Origin: Chloroflexota bacterium
GTDB lineage: Bacteria; Chloroflexota; Anaerolineae; Anaerolineales; Villigracilaceae
Length of the DNA stretch: 17,471 nucleotides
Direction: 5' to 3'
Assembly (NCBI GenBank): GCA_016191985.1
Contig: JACPVB010000224.1
Span: forward strand, 1 to 17,471
The notes beneath the pieces are model-generated. The model was not told where the DNA came from. It saw only the letters and a list, made by a program, of their open reading frames with translations, and made no database searches. A program made the translations under genes and the position numbers. Shown here piece after piece: positions 1 to 6,834 of this stretch (the stretch's first letter is position 1; each line of letters opens with the position of its first letter).

Positions 1-201
1 GTGGGGATGGGATATTCGCAACATGCAGGACAGGTCATCGTCGCGGATGGGACCCCCGAAGCAGCCGTCAGATTGGAAAGAGTCCTTCGGACAGATCCAG
101 GCATGGGCGTAGTCCGACACGCTGATGCAGGGTATGAAATTGCCATCGAGGCGGCGAAACGTCACGGGTTGAAAATGCCCATGTTGGAGAAATCATCCTG
201 A
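1..201 (+). CDS. hutU: Urocanate hydratase, C-terminal end (partial)
   Basis: This is the last 66 residues of a gene entering from the left edge; the frame is open from base 1 and ends with TGA at 199-201. The segment carries the urocanase C-terminal signature GMGYSQHAGQ, then VADGT, DPGMGV and RHADAGYE, all recognisable from the HutU family. Urocanase is an NAD-dependent cytosolic enzyme that hydrates urocanate to 4-imidazolone-5-propionate in histidine degradation. The full protein is normally about 550 residues, so roughly the last eighth is visible; the NAD-binding region and active-site cysteine lie outside. The stop overlaps the likely start of the next gene, so the two are probably co-transcribed. 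The family call is secure; completeness upstream cannot be judged. Confidence 0.92.
   Translation: MGMGYSQHAGQVIVADGTPEAAVRLERVLRTDPGMGVVRHADAGYEIAIEAAKRHGLKMPMLEKSS
186..200 (+). promoter_or_regulatory. Shine-Dalgarno and probable CTG start of the first lipoprotein gene
   Basis: GGAGA at 186-190 lies seven bases before CTG at 198-200, inside the end of hutU. Starting at CTG gives an n-region of K-R followed by the hydrophobic stretch FFPLLVTLFLAGC, a complete lipoprotein signal peptide. The next in-frame starts, such as TTG at 228, would remove nearly all of it. The CTG shares bases with the hutU TGA stop (CTGA), the usual geometry of translational coupling. ATC codons at 192 and 195 are less likely alternatives. 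Confidence 0.55.
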
Positions 202-1286
202 AACGCTTTTTCCCTTTACTGGTAACTTTGTTCCTGGCGGGTTGCAGCCCACTCCCAAATATTTGGGGCAATTCCCTGCCGCCTGCCCCCACAGTGGAAG
301 GGTACGTGATTCCGTGGACTCCGCCCGCAACAAACACGGCAACGATCACGCCCACTTTCACGCCCTTGCCGACCAAGACCCTCACGCCGACTCTTCCCCC
401 AACCCTTACGCCCCGAGCAACCTTCACCGCTACCGTCGTTCCCACGCCGGCTAAAAAAGATATTGCGCGCGCGTTGATTATCAGCTTCGACGGCCTGCGC
501 CCCGATGCGATTGAACTGGCTCCCATGCCCAACTTGATGGAACTGATGAAGACCAGCGCGTATTCTCCCCTCAACACGCGCACCATTGATTATCCCGCCA
601 CCTCGCCCAGCCATGCCTCCATGCTTTCAGGCTTGTGCATTGAGGATCATGGCGTTATCTACAATAAGTTCTTCATGTACATGGGCTATTCCAAGGGGGT
701 GGATATATTTGACCTCGCGCATGAAGCGGGCATACGCACGGTGATGATCGTCAGCAAGGATAAACTTCGCCAGCTTGCCGAGCCTGAAACCACAGATTAT
801 TATGAGGTGGCATACGGCGAACCCGCCATCGAGCGCGCTGTGATTCCGCAGATCGAAGAGGATTTTGGTTTAATGTTCATCCATTTTGCGGGCGGCGATA
901 CGCGCGGCCATAAATACGGCTGGATGTCTGGCGAATACATGAAAGTGCTGCGCCAGGGCGACGAAGTGTTGGGCCATATCCTTCAATCCCTCAAGGATAA
1001 CGATCTCTTCGATACAACCTTTATCCTCATCACTGCCGACCATGGCGGGCACGATAGGAATCACATCGGCACGCTCATCGAGGATTATCGTATTCCCTGG
1101 ATCGCGCACGGGCCGGGCGTTGTGCCGCAGGAACTCACCCTATCCATGTACACCATGGACACCGCCGCCACCGTAGCCTATGCCCTCGGCCTTCCCTTGC
1201 AGGACGATTGGGACGGCATCCCGGTTTATCAAGCCTTTGGCGAGCCGCAAACAAAAATCCATGAAAAAAGTCCGTGCAAGTATTAA
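198..1286 (+). CDS. Type I phosphodiesterase/nucleotide pyrophosphatase-like lipoprotein (copy 1)
   Basis: This is a predicted extracytoplasmic lipoprotein of 362 residues if it begins at CTG 198. The signal peptide ends in the lipobox LAGC (lipidated Cys about 16), followed by a Thr/Pro-rich stalk (about 30-85). The rest is an alkaline-phosphatase-superfamily phosphodiesterase domain. Its two-metal site looks intact: Asp98 in SFDGLRPD, nucleophile Thr135 in PATSPSHAS, Asp234 and His238 in GGDTRGH, Asp281 and His282 in ADHGG, and His289 in RNHIG before the GPGV motif. The family hydrolyses phosphodiester or pyrophosphate bonds in nucleotides and related compounds; the substrate here cannot be read. 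It sits directly behind hutU and 27 bp ahead of a paralogue sharing the same motifs. Mature-chain cysteines are limited to Cys147 and Cys360, matched in the paralogue. The domain call is firm; the start is inferred. Confidence 0.85.
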   Translation: MKRFFPLLVTLFLAGCSPLPNIWGNSLPPAPTVEGYVIPWTPPATNTATITPTFTPLPTKTLTPTLPPTLTPRATFTATVVPTPAKKDIARALIISFDGLRPDAIELAPMPNLMELMKTSAYSPLNTRTIDYPATSPSHASMLSGLCIEDHGVIYNKFFMYMGYSKGVDIFDLAHEAGIRTVMIVSKDKLRQLAEPETTDYYEVAYGEPAIERAVIPQIEEDFGLMFIHFAGGDTRGHKYGWMSGEYMKVLRQGDEVLGHILQSLKDNDLFDTTFILITADHGGHDRNHIGTLIEDYRIPWIAHGPGVVPQELTLSMYTMDTAATVAYALGLPLQDDWDGIPVYQAFGEPQTKIHEKSPCKY

Positions 1287-1313
1287 TGCGGCAGCGCTGA
1301 TAAAGTCCCAATC

Positions 1314-2327
1314 ATGATTCGACAAATCAGTTTTTTGACTCTCCTTGCGATTCTCCTGCAAAGTTGTGGATCGTACGCCTCTGTCCCGCCGGTAGCTGCT
1401 CCACCACTGACAGTGACTCTCACTCCAAGCAGTACCCCGGCGCCGACTGAAACGCCCATTCCAACCGTTACACCCACTCCGCTCCCCAATGTGGACCGGG
1501 TGCTGATCGTCACGTTTGACGGCCTGCGCCCCGACGCGATTGCCGCGGCGAATATGGTCAATGTGATGTCATTGATGCAAAGCGGCGCATACACCTTGAA
1601 TGCGCGCACCATCATACCAAGCCTGACCCTGCCCGCGCACGCATCCATGTTTGTGGGGACGTGCCCGGCAAAGCATATCGTCCGCTGGAATGAGTATGTG
1701 CCGGAGAACGGCTTTGCCCTCGGCACCGATATTTTTGATCTCGCACACGCGGCAGGGATGCGAACGGTCATGGTGGTTGGCAAGGAAAAACTTCGCCAGG
1801 TCACCGAGCCGGCCAGCACCGATTTTTTTGCATTTGTGGATAAGACGGACAAAATCAAGGATGAGACCAGTGTGTTACGGCTTGCATTGGAGCAGGCTAG
1901 TGAAGATTTCGACTTAATGTTCGTGCATTTTGCTGAGGGCGATCTTGAGGGACATGCCAACGGCTGGATGTCTCGCGAGCAGCTTGAAGTTTATGGCCGC
2001 GAGGACAAGGGTTTCGGTCAGCTCCTGCAAGTTTTGAAGGATAACGGCAGGTATGAGGGCACCATGGTCATCGTCACCTCCGACCATGGCGGGCATGAAA
2101 CCACCCACGGCACAGACCTGCCCGAAGATATGACTGTCCCGTGGATTATCAGCGGGCCGCGCATCCTGCCGGGGGAGCTATCTACACAGGTGCATATCAT
2201 GGATACGGCGGCAACCATCGCCTTTGCACTTGGCCTACCCCTTCCCCCGGAATGGGATGGCGTACCTGTTTATGAGGCTTTTGGTATGCCTGTGGACGAA
2301 TTTCGCAAAAGCGGGTGCGGATATTAA
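1314..2327 (+). CDS. Type I phosphodiesterase/nucleotide pyrophosphatase-like lipoprotein (copy 2)
   Basis: This is a 337-residue paralogue of the gene before it, starting at an ordinary ATG with only a weak ribosome site. The signal peptide ends at Cys18 (LLQSC; Gln at -2 is slightly unusual). A Thr/Pro-rich stalk runs to about residue 58. The catalytic domain keeps all expected metal ligands: Asp69 in TFDGLRPD, Thr105 in SLTLPAHAS, Asp210 and His214 in EGDLEGH, Asp257 and His258 in SDHGG, and His265 in THGTDLP. The ending DTAATIAFALGLPLPPEWDG parallels copy 1 closely, and both proteins finish K-S-x-C-x-Y. The pair likely arose by tandem duplication and is exported and anchored in the membrane. 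No terminator separates the copies, so they probably form one transcript with hutU. Substrate unknown. Confidence 0.86.
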   Translation: MIRQISFLTLLAILLQSCGSYASVPPVAAPPLTVTLTPSSTPAPTETPIPTVTPTPLPNVDRVLIVTFDGLRPDAIAAANMVNVMSLMQSGAYTLNARTIIPSLTLPAHASMFVGTCPAKHIVRWNEYVPENGFALGTDIFDLAHAAGMRTVMVVGKEKLRQVTEPASTDFFAFVDKTDKIKDETSVLRLALEQASEDFDLMFVHFAEGDLEGHANGWMSREQLEVYGREDKGFGQLLQVLKDNGRYEGTMVIVTSDHGGHETTHGTDLPEDMTVPWIISGPRILPGELSTQVHIMDTAATIAFALGLPLPPEWDGVPVYEAFGMPVDEFRKSGCGY

Positions 2328-2363
2328 ATATCCCGGCTGCTGACGGTATGGGGAAGGAGCGAT

Positions 2364-2398
2364 ACCCTCCGCTGGTAGGGTGACATGGGAGGGTTTTT
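2364..2398 (+). terminator. Possible terminator after the phosphodiesterase pair
   Basis: ACCCTCC (2364-2370) pairs with GGAGGGT (2388-2394) and is followed by TTTT. The loop is long (17 bases), and an alternative shorter hairpin with AGGGT at 2377-2381 is possible. The position, 37 bases after the stop of copy 2, fits transcription termination. Confidence 0.45.
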
Positions 2399-2514
2399 AA
2401 ATTAATATCTCACCTTGTCCGGGGTCGTGCCGGGTAATCCCTGTGGACTGGAATCGCCGCTCAAAAACCATCTCTTTTTGAATTTCTAAAAAATAGCCTT
2501 GTTTGGAGAAACAA

Positions 2515-3315
2515 ATGAACGATCAAAAACGCCGCACCTATGGATTCATTATCGGCCTTGCTTTTGGCATCCCCTATTCTGTTATTTCGCAATTGATCAA
2601 TGTATGGATGCTGCCCGGCATCCCCCTGTTCGACCTGCCAGTCGGGCGTATTACCACAGTGGTTCTCACTTCGCTGTTCATGGGTCTTGTAGGGTTGATG
2701 GTGGCCTGGGACGAAGAATCATTCTGGGGTCTGCTTGGAAGCGGCCTGCTGGCGGTCCTTGGAAGCTCCCTGCTGGCTTTCATCAATTCCGGGGGCGGAG
2801 AGCCGGTCGCATCCTTTTTCCTTTCCCTGTTCACCTTTTTGCCTCGTCTCATCTTTTACCTGCCGCTCGGGCTGTTCTTCCGCTGGCTGGTGGGGACCTT
2901 CGATACGGCGGGGCGCGCTCCGTCCAGCGGATTGATGCGTTTGTTGAAAGTGACATTCTCGATTCTGATTGTTGCCGTGATCGGCGGCAGGTTTTCCCTT
3001 TTATCTCCCGAAGCGCGCGAGGCGTTACAGGATATGAACGCCCTGGTGCTGGAAGGTATGTCTGCGGTTGAAAATGGGGAGGAGGTACCGTCCTCGCTCA
3101 TCCCTGTGGACGGATTCACAACCTACGCAGAAGGCGCCTATACCCTCGAATGGAGCAGTGACGTGGACAGCCTGCCCGTCACCCGGCCCATTGCCGGGTA
3201 CGGGGTGACCGAGTCACTGGTTATTGCCCGTTTTGAGAACGATTACCAATTTGGCTGTGTGTTTACGCCCCCCAGTCATTTGCCAAAGTGCATCAATATC
3301 ACCCGCGTGAGGTAA
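2515..3315 (+). CDS. Five-TM membrane protein with extracytoplasmic C-terminal domain, function unknown
   Basis: I chose ATG 2515 because TTGGAGAA at 2503-2510 is a good Shine-Dalgarno; a TTG inside that box is open in frame but is not credible as the start. The 266-residue product has hydrophobic segments at about 9-31, 46-65, 70-90, 98-122 and 141-160. With the Lys/Arg-rich N-terminus inside, residues from about 161 to the end would lie outside the membrane. That tail is acidic and soluble in character, with two cysteines (Cys248, Cys259) that could form a disulfide. No enzyme or transporter motif was recognised. It is flanked by terminator-like hairpins on both sides and so appears to be a single-gene unit. 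Confidence 0.75.
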   Translation: MNDQKRRTYGFIIGLAFGIPYSVISQLINVWMLPGIPLFDLPVGRITTVVLTSLFMGLVGLMVAWDEESFWGLLGSGLLAVLGSSLLAFINSGGGEPVASFFLSLFTFLPRLIFYLPLGLFFRWLVGTFDTAGRAPSSGLMRLLKVTFSILIVAVIGGRFSLLSPEAREALQDMNALVLEGMSAVENGEEVPSSLIPVDGFTTYAEGAYTLEWSSDVDSLPVTRPIAGYGVTESLVIARFENDYQFGCVFTPPSHLPKCINITRVR

Positions 3316-3331
3316 AAACAAAACGGTACTT

Positions 3332-3367
3332 TTGTATATTGAATATTTTGTATCTTTAATGTAAGAT
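3332..3367 (+). promoter_or_regulatory. Candidate promoter in the A/T-rich gap
   Basis: Two overlapping sigma-70-like arrangements are visible: TTGTAT (3332-3337) with TTTAAT (3355-3360), and TTGAAT (3339-3344) with TAAGAT (3362-3367), each with a 17-base spacer. Matches to consensus are only partial. A/T-rich gaps produce such boxes by chance, so this is weak. It would drive either the 3559 gene or a short leader RNA ending at the 3442-3484 hairpin. Confidence 0.3.
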
Positions 3368-3383
3368 TAGGTCAGCTTCAAAT

Positions 3384-3407
3384 ACAACCTGTTCATTGAA
3401 CAGTTGT
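3384..3407. repeat. Inverted repeat (operator or leader hairpin)
   Basis: CTGTTC (3389-3394) and GAACAG (3398-3403) are perfect inverted arms around ATT. They extend to ACAA/TTGT with one bulged C. The element lies between the promoter-like boxes and the strong hairpin at 3442. It could be a binding site for a dimeric regulator, for instance the MarR-type protein encoded downstream, or an RNA stem. Confidence 0.4.
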
Positions 3408-3441
3408 AGGTTTACAGGTAATTTATCGGTAGGAGAGAGTT

Positions 3442-3484
3442 GGGCGGGTTTCGCATGAAAATGCGGAACCCGCCCGAGAGTTTT
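3442..3484 (+). terminator. Strong hairpin, probable intrinsic terminator or attenuator
   Basis: GGGCGGGTTTCGCAT (3442-3456) pairs over 15 positions with ATGCGGAACCCGCCC (3461-3475), with a single G-T wobble and a four-base loop GAAA. TTTT follows after GAGAG. It lies 126 bases past the membrane-protein stop and 75 bases before the next gene. It could end the upstream transcript, or attenuate a leader starting at the 3332-3367 boxes. Confidence 0.6.
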
Positions 3485-3558
3485 AATTTCTCCAACACTT
3501 CTCTAACATCCGCTCCAATATCACGATGATACAATAACCTCATAATTTTAGAGGCAGA

Positions 3559-3933
3559 ATGCCGCGTTACATTTCCCTGAATTCATACACACAACTGGAA
3601 CAAACAATCACAGATGACTTAAAATCCGCGCTGGAAAGGCGCGGGTTCTCTGTAATTCACAATGGTACAAGGGATAGCCACGCACCTGGAGGAAAACCAG
3701 ATATTGTCGCATTCGATGAAGAACATGTGTTGATTTTTGAAGTTACAAAATCCAAAAGCGCAGCGCAAGATCGTGAATTTCAATCCATACGCAGCCACTT
3801 GAAAGATGTAAAAGCCAAAAATGTTAAAAACAGTGCTTTTGTGTTTTTGTTTCGCCTAAAACTTCTGAACGGACTTTTGATAGCATTCACGATCATAATC
3901 ACCAGCGGGCAAGTGAGGGTAAATCCGATATGA
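3559..3933 (+). CDS. PD-(D/E)XK nuclease-like domain, apparently the 5' part of a frame-broken gene
   Basis: The first frame encodes 124 residues from ATG 3559 (GAGG at 3551-3554). Residues 10-80 look like a small restriction-endonuclease-like fold: an N-terminal helix with Glu14, the strand GFSVIHNG, then KPDIVAF (Asp48) and the strand HVLIFEVTK (Glu61, Lys64). This resembles a PD-(D/E)XK arrangement, but the spacing is E-V-T-K rather than E-x-K, so catalysis is uncertain. From about residue 95 the sequence turns into a string of hydrophobic residues. The -1 frame instead reads VSPKTSERTFDSIHDHNHQR and joins the downstream gene without a stop. I infer that a base was lost near the T5 run at 3844-3848 and that this is one protein with the next entry. 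The alternative is two coupled genes sharing ATGA at 3930. The DNA is A/T-richer than its neighbours. Confidence 0.65.
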   Translation: MPRYISLNSYTQLEQTITDDLKSALERRGFSVIHNGTRDSHAPGGKPDIVAFDEEHVLIFEVTKSKSAAQDREFQSIRSHLKDVKAKNVKNSAFVFLFRLKLLNGLLIAFTIIITSGQVRVNPI

Positions 3934-4652
3934 AAATCCTTCCACTTGCGTTTAATGCTTTTGAATTATGGGTCACTCGTCTTATGGAAAACCCGGGGCA
4001 TACATACCCACTGACGGATTTTATAAACTTATTTGGGCAATATAATGAATTTACGGACGACCCTCATATTGTCAACTTGCTTGCGGAACATGTATTCCCA
4101 AATGATGGAGAGATCCACGAAATAATGATGAGACGGGATTATAACGATGAAACAATGCGCTTTGGCAACCTGGGTGCGCTGATCGACCAGGTCAATAAAC
4201 ATGAAAATGATTTACCGGAACTTGATATTAAGTTACGCACATTTCTTGATCGTTTTACAGGACAAGCCATGCAAATCTGGGAGCAGCTTGCAAAATCAAT
4301 GGGCCTTTCAATGGCTCAAGTGTATGTTTTACAGGAATTGTATTATCAAAGCCCTTGTAACATGCCAATGATGAGCAAACGATTGAAAATCACCTCTTCA
4401 GCCATAAGTCAATTGACGGAAAAACTTGTCCAATCTCGTTTGGTGGAGCGAACTGAAATCCCTGAGAATCGCCGTATGAAGCAGTTAACCCTTTTGCCTG
4501 GCGGCATAGCGTTTGTTGAAGAAGGAATTCTGCGCCAGAGAAGTTGGATGGATGAAATTGAACAGAGTTTGAGCAAAGAAGAATTTGAACAGGTATCTGG
4601 AATGTTCGAGATTCTTGCTCAAGCCGCACAAGGGTTGGAAGAAAAGAAATAA
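3930..4652 (+). CDS. MarR-family transcriptional regulator with N-terminal nuclease-like remainder
   Basis: As annotated from ATG 3930 the product is 240 residues. Residues about 100-235 form a MarR-type winged helix: dimerisation helices around DRFTGQAMQIWEQLAKSMGL, helix-turn-helix MPMMSKRLKITSSAISQL, recognition helix to LVER, wing PENRRMKQLTLLPGG (178-192), and a long C-terminal helix. Residues 1-95 are not MarR-like; DMKILPLAFNAFELW looks like the closing strand and helix of the nuclease-like domain in the previous frame. This frame is open back to 3828, well ahead of the ATG. A start at 3930 has a fair Shine-Dalgarno (GAGGGT, 3915-3920), and a MarR-only product could start at ATG 4155. 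MarR proteins repress transporter genes and release DNA on binding small ligands; the ABC pair just downstream is the obvious target. The MarR call is strong; the gene's extent is not. Confidence 0.82.
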   Translation: MKILPLAFNAFELWVTRLMENPGHTYPLTDFINLFGQYNEFTDDPHIVNLLAEHVFPNDGEIHEIMMRRDYNDETMRFGNLGALIDQVNKHENDLPELDIKLRTFLDRFTGQAMQIWEQLAKSMGLSMAQVYVLQELYYQSPCNMPMMSKRLKITSSAISQLTEKLVQSRLVERTEIPENRRMKQLTLLPGGIAFVEEGILRQRSWMDEIEQSLSKEEFEQVSGMFEILAQAAQGLEEKK

Positions 4653-4773
4653 TCCAGATTTTCTGCCCTGTTTCCGCAAAATTTCTCCACAATTCTTTGG
4701 TATGCTCGAATCAATCTCCAGTCTCTAATTCTCCATTTACAAATTACCAATCCCCACTTACCAAAAGGAACTT

Positions 4774-6720
4774 ATGCAAGCATCCATTTCCCAACCCATG
4801 TCCCGCCGCCGCGAGCGGACCAAGTCCAAAGGCGGCATGGGGCGCGCGATCAAGTATTTGACGAATTACAAACGTCAGGCCGCGCTCCCGTATATTTTTC
4901 TCGCCATTGCAACACTGGCTCAATTGGCCGTGCCCACCATGATCCGCCGTGTGATCGACGCGGTGACAAGCGGCTACATTGCCGACCAGGTTTTGCAAGC
5001 CCTGGATAAAATCCCCACCGCGTTTGTGAATACCGCCCTGCCGAAGATTCTGGAGGCTACGGGTAGGCCAGAGTCCACGACGCTGGACCAGCTCAAGGTC
5101 CAGTTGGAGGCGGATGTAAATAACGCACCGCAACTGCTCATCAGCGCGCTGGTCGCCATCCTCATCTTCGCTGTCTTGCGCGGCGTCTTCGCATTTTTAC
5201 AGGCTTATTGGGCCGAGAAAAATTCGCAGGCAGTGGCGTACGATTTGCGGAACGATCTGTATTCAAAAATCCAGACGCTTTCGTTTTCGTATCACGACAA
5301 AAACCAAACGGGGCAGTTGATGATCCGCGCCACGGACGATGTGGAAAAGGTGCGCCTCTTTATCGGGCAGGGCCTGCTTCAACTCATCGGCGCGTTTATT
5401 TTGCTGGCAGGCACGATCATCATTTTGTTTTCGACGAACGCCTCGCTGGCCTGGGCTATGATGCCGATTTTGCCGATTGCGCTGGTGTTGTTCGTGATCT
5501 TCGCGGGCGCAAGCCGACCGATGTTCGCATTGGTTCAGCAAAAACTTTCGGCGTTGAACACGGTTTTGCAGGAAAACCTCGCGGGGATCAAGGTCATCAA
5601 GGCCTTCACGCGCGAGAGGCAGCAGCAGGATAAATTCAAAGCGCGCGCTGATGACACGATGGATCAGGCCATCAAACTTTCGCGCCTGTTCACGTTCATG
5701 TTTCCGCTGGTGTTTATGATCGCGAACCTTGGACAGGCCGCAATTTTGTATGTCGGTGGCAAGGCCATCATCGCGGGCGCGTTGAGCATTGGCGAGTGGC
5801 AGGAATTTTCGATGTACCTGATGTATCTCTTCATGCCGATCATGATGATGGGCATGATTATCACGCAGTTCGGGCAGGCCTCCGCTTCGGCTGACCGCAT
5901 CTTTGAAATTCTTGATGCGAAGAATGACATCACCGATAAACCTGATGCGAAAAAACTTCCCGCCGTGACCGGGGATGTGAAATTTGAAAACGTCACCTTC
6001 CGTTATTTTGGCGGCGGCGACCCGGTGCTTTCTAAAGTGACCTTTGAAGCGAAGCCCGGTGAGTCGATTGCATTGCTCGGCGCGACAGGCTCGGGCAAGA
6101 CCTCCATCATCAACCTGCTGCCGCGCTTCTACGACCCAACCGAAGGAAGCATCACGATTGACGGTCACGATTTGCGCGATGTGACGCTTGAATCGCTGCG
6201 CTCGCAGATCGGTATCGTTTTGCAGGAGACCACACTGTTCAGCGGAAGCATCCGCGACAACATCGCCTTTGGCAAACCAGACGCAACACAGGAAGCCATC
6301 GAAGCTGCCGCGAAAGCCGCGCAGGCGCATGACTTCATCATGTCCTTCCCTGAAGGCTACAACACGCACGTCGGCGAGCGCGGCACCACTCTCTCCGGCG
6401 GACAAAAACAACGCGTCGCCATCGCCCGCGCCCTGCTCCTCAATCCTCGCATTCTCATCCTTGACGATTCCACATCCAGCGTGGACCTTGCGACCGAAGC
6501 CGCCATTCAAAGCGCGCTCGACATCCTGATGAAAGGGCGCACCTCCTTCGTCATCGCACAGCGCATCAGCACCGTGATGAACGCCGACAAGATCATCGTC
6601 CTCGACAAGGGCGAGGTGGTCGCCATCGGCAGGCACGCGGATTTATTGGAGAACGATCCCATTTACGCGGAAATTTATACTTCCCAGATTTTGGTGAATG
6701 AACATGGACATACAAATTAA
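4774..6720 (+). CDS. ABC exporter half-transporter with degenerate ATP site (subunit 1)
   Basis: This 648-residue half-transporter starts at ATG 4774 behind AAAAGGAA. An N-terminal six-TM exporter domain (about 35-370) is fused to a nucleotide-binding domain (400-640). Motifs: Walker A GATGSGKT (436-443), Q-loop Gln484, signature LSGGQ (540-544), Walker B ILILDD (560-565) and the switch region IAQRIST. Two catalytic residues are altered: the Walker B glutamate is Asp565 and the switch histidine is Gln596. These mark the degenerate-site partner of heterodimeric exporters such as TM287/288 or BmrCD. About 50 extra residues (68-120) lie between the first two TM helices, outside the membrane. It likely pairs with the 6835 gene to expel hydrophobic compounds. 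The MarR-type gene directly upstream suggests ligand-induced repression; no clear promoter was found in the 121-bp gap. Confidence 0.93.
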   Translation: MQASISQPMSRRRERTKSKGGMGRAIKYLTNYKRQAALPYIFLAIATLAQLAVPTMIRRVIDAVTSGYIADQVLQALDKIPTAFVNTALPKILEATGRPESTTLDQLKVQLEADVNNAPQLLISALVAILIFAVLRGVFAFLQAYWAEKNSQAVAYDLRNDLYSKIQTLSFSYHDKNQTGQLMIRATDDVEKVRLFIGQGLLQLIGAFILLAGTIIILFSTNASLAWAMMPILPIALVLFVIFAGASRPMFALVQQKLSALNTVLQENLAGIKVIKAFTRERQQQDKFKARADDTMDQAIKLSRLFTFMFPLVFMIANLGQAAILYVGGKAIIAGALSIGEWQEFSMYLMYLFMPIMMMGMIITQFGQASASADRIFEILDAKNDITDKPDAKKLPAVTGDVKFENVTFRYFGGGDPVLSKVTFEAKPGESIALLGATGSGKTSIINLLPRFYDPTEGSITIDGHDLRDVTLESLRSQIGIVLQETTLFSGSIRDNIAFGKPDATQEAIEAAAKAAQAHDFIMSFPEGYNTHVGERGTTLSGGQKQRVAIARALLLNPRILILDDSTSSVDLATEAAIQSALDILMKGRTSFVIAQRISTVMNADKIIVLDKGEVVAIGRHADLLENDPIYAEIYTSQILVNEHGHTN

Positions 6721-6733
6721 ATTTCAAAACCAA

Positions 6734-6819
6734 TTAAACACGAAGGACACAAAGTACACAAAGGGGGAGACAGGGCGCAACTTTTTTGGTTTCTTCCTTC
6801 GTGACCTTCGTGTTAATAA
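6734..6819. repeat. Intergenic inverted repeat made of 9-bp units
   Basis: The left side reads ACACGAAGG, ACACAAAGT, ACACAAAGG in tandem (6738-6764). The right side is its inverse, and ACACGAAGG pairs perfectly with CCTTCGTGT at 6805-6813. The element fills most of the 114-bp gap between the two ABC genes and codes for nothing. A related structure lies at 10381-10444. Similar CACGAAG/CACAAAG intergenic repeats occur in many environmental bacterial genomes (from memory, not searched). It may form an RNA hairpin that tunes expression of the second subunit. Confidence 0.65.
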
Positions 6820-6834
6820 TAAAGAGGTGATCCA

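Noticed and set aside
68..614. Minus-strand open frames over hutU and the first lipoprotein
   Set aside because: Their Val/Gly-rich runs are the antisense reading of the Thr/Pro-rich stalk; no ribosome site or domain.
2401..2470. Riboswitch-like G/C-rich segment (CCGGGGTCGTGCCGGG) before the membrane protein gene
   Set aside because: Short self-complementary pieces are present but I could not match them to any known riboswitch core, and no terminator or sequestered ribosome site follows.
3841..3852. Programmed -1 ribosomal frameshift at the T5 run
   Set aside because: The sequence G-TTT-TTG does not fit the usual X-XXY-YYZ slippery heptamer (the first base is G), and no clear stimulatory stem follows. 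An indel or base-calling error is simpler, though not excluded.
5263..6636. Minus-strand open frame of 457 codons opposite ABC subunit 1
   Set aside because: It lies entirely under a gene with unmistakable ABC motifs and its translation shows no family features.
6738..6764. Short tandem units considered as a CRISPR-like array
   Set aside because: The units are 9 bp, contiguous and without spacers, and they have an inverted partner arm. This is an intergenic repeat, not CRISPR.
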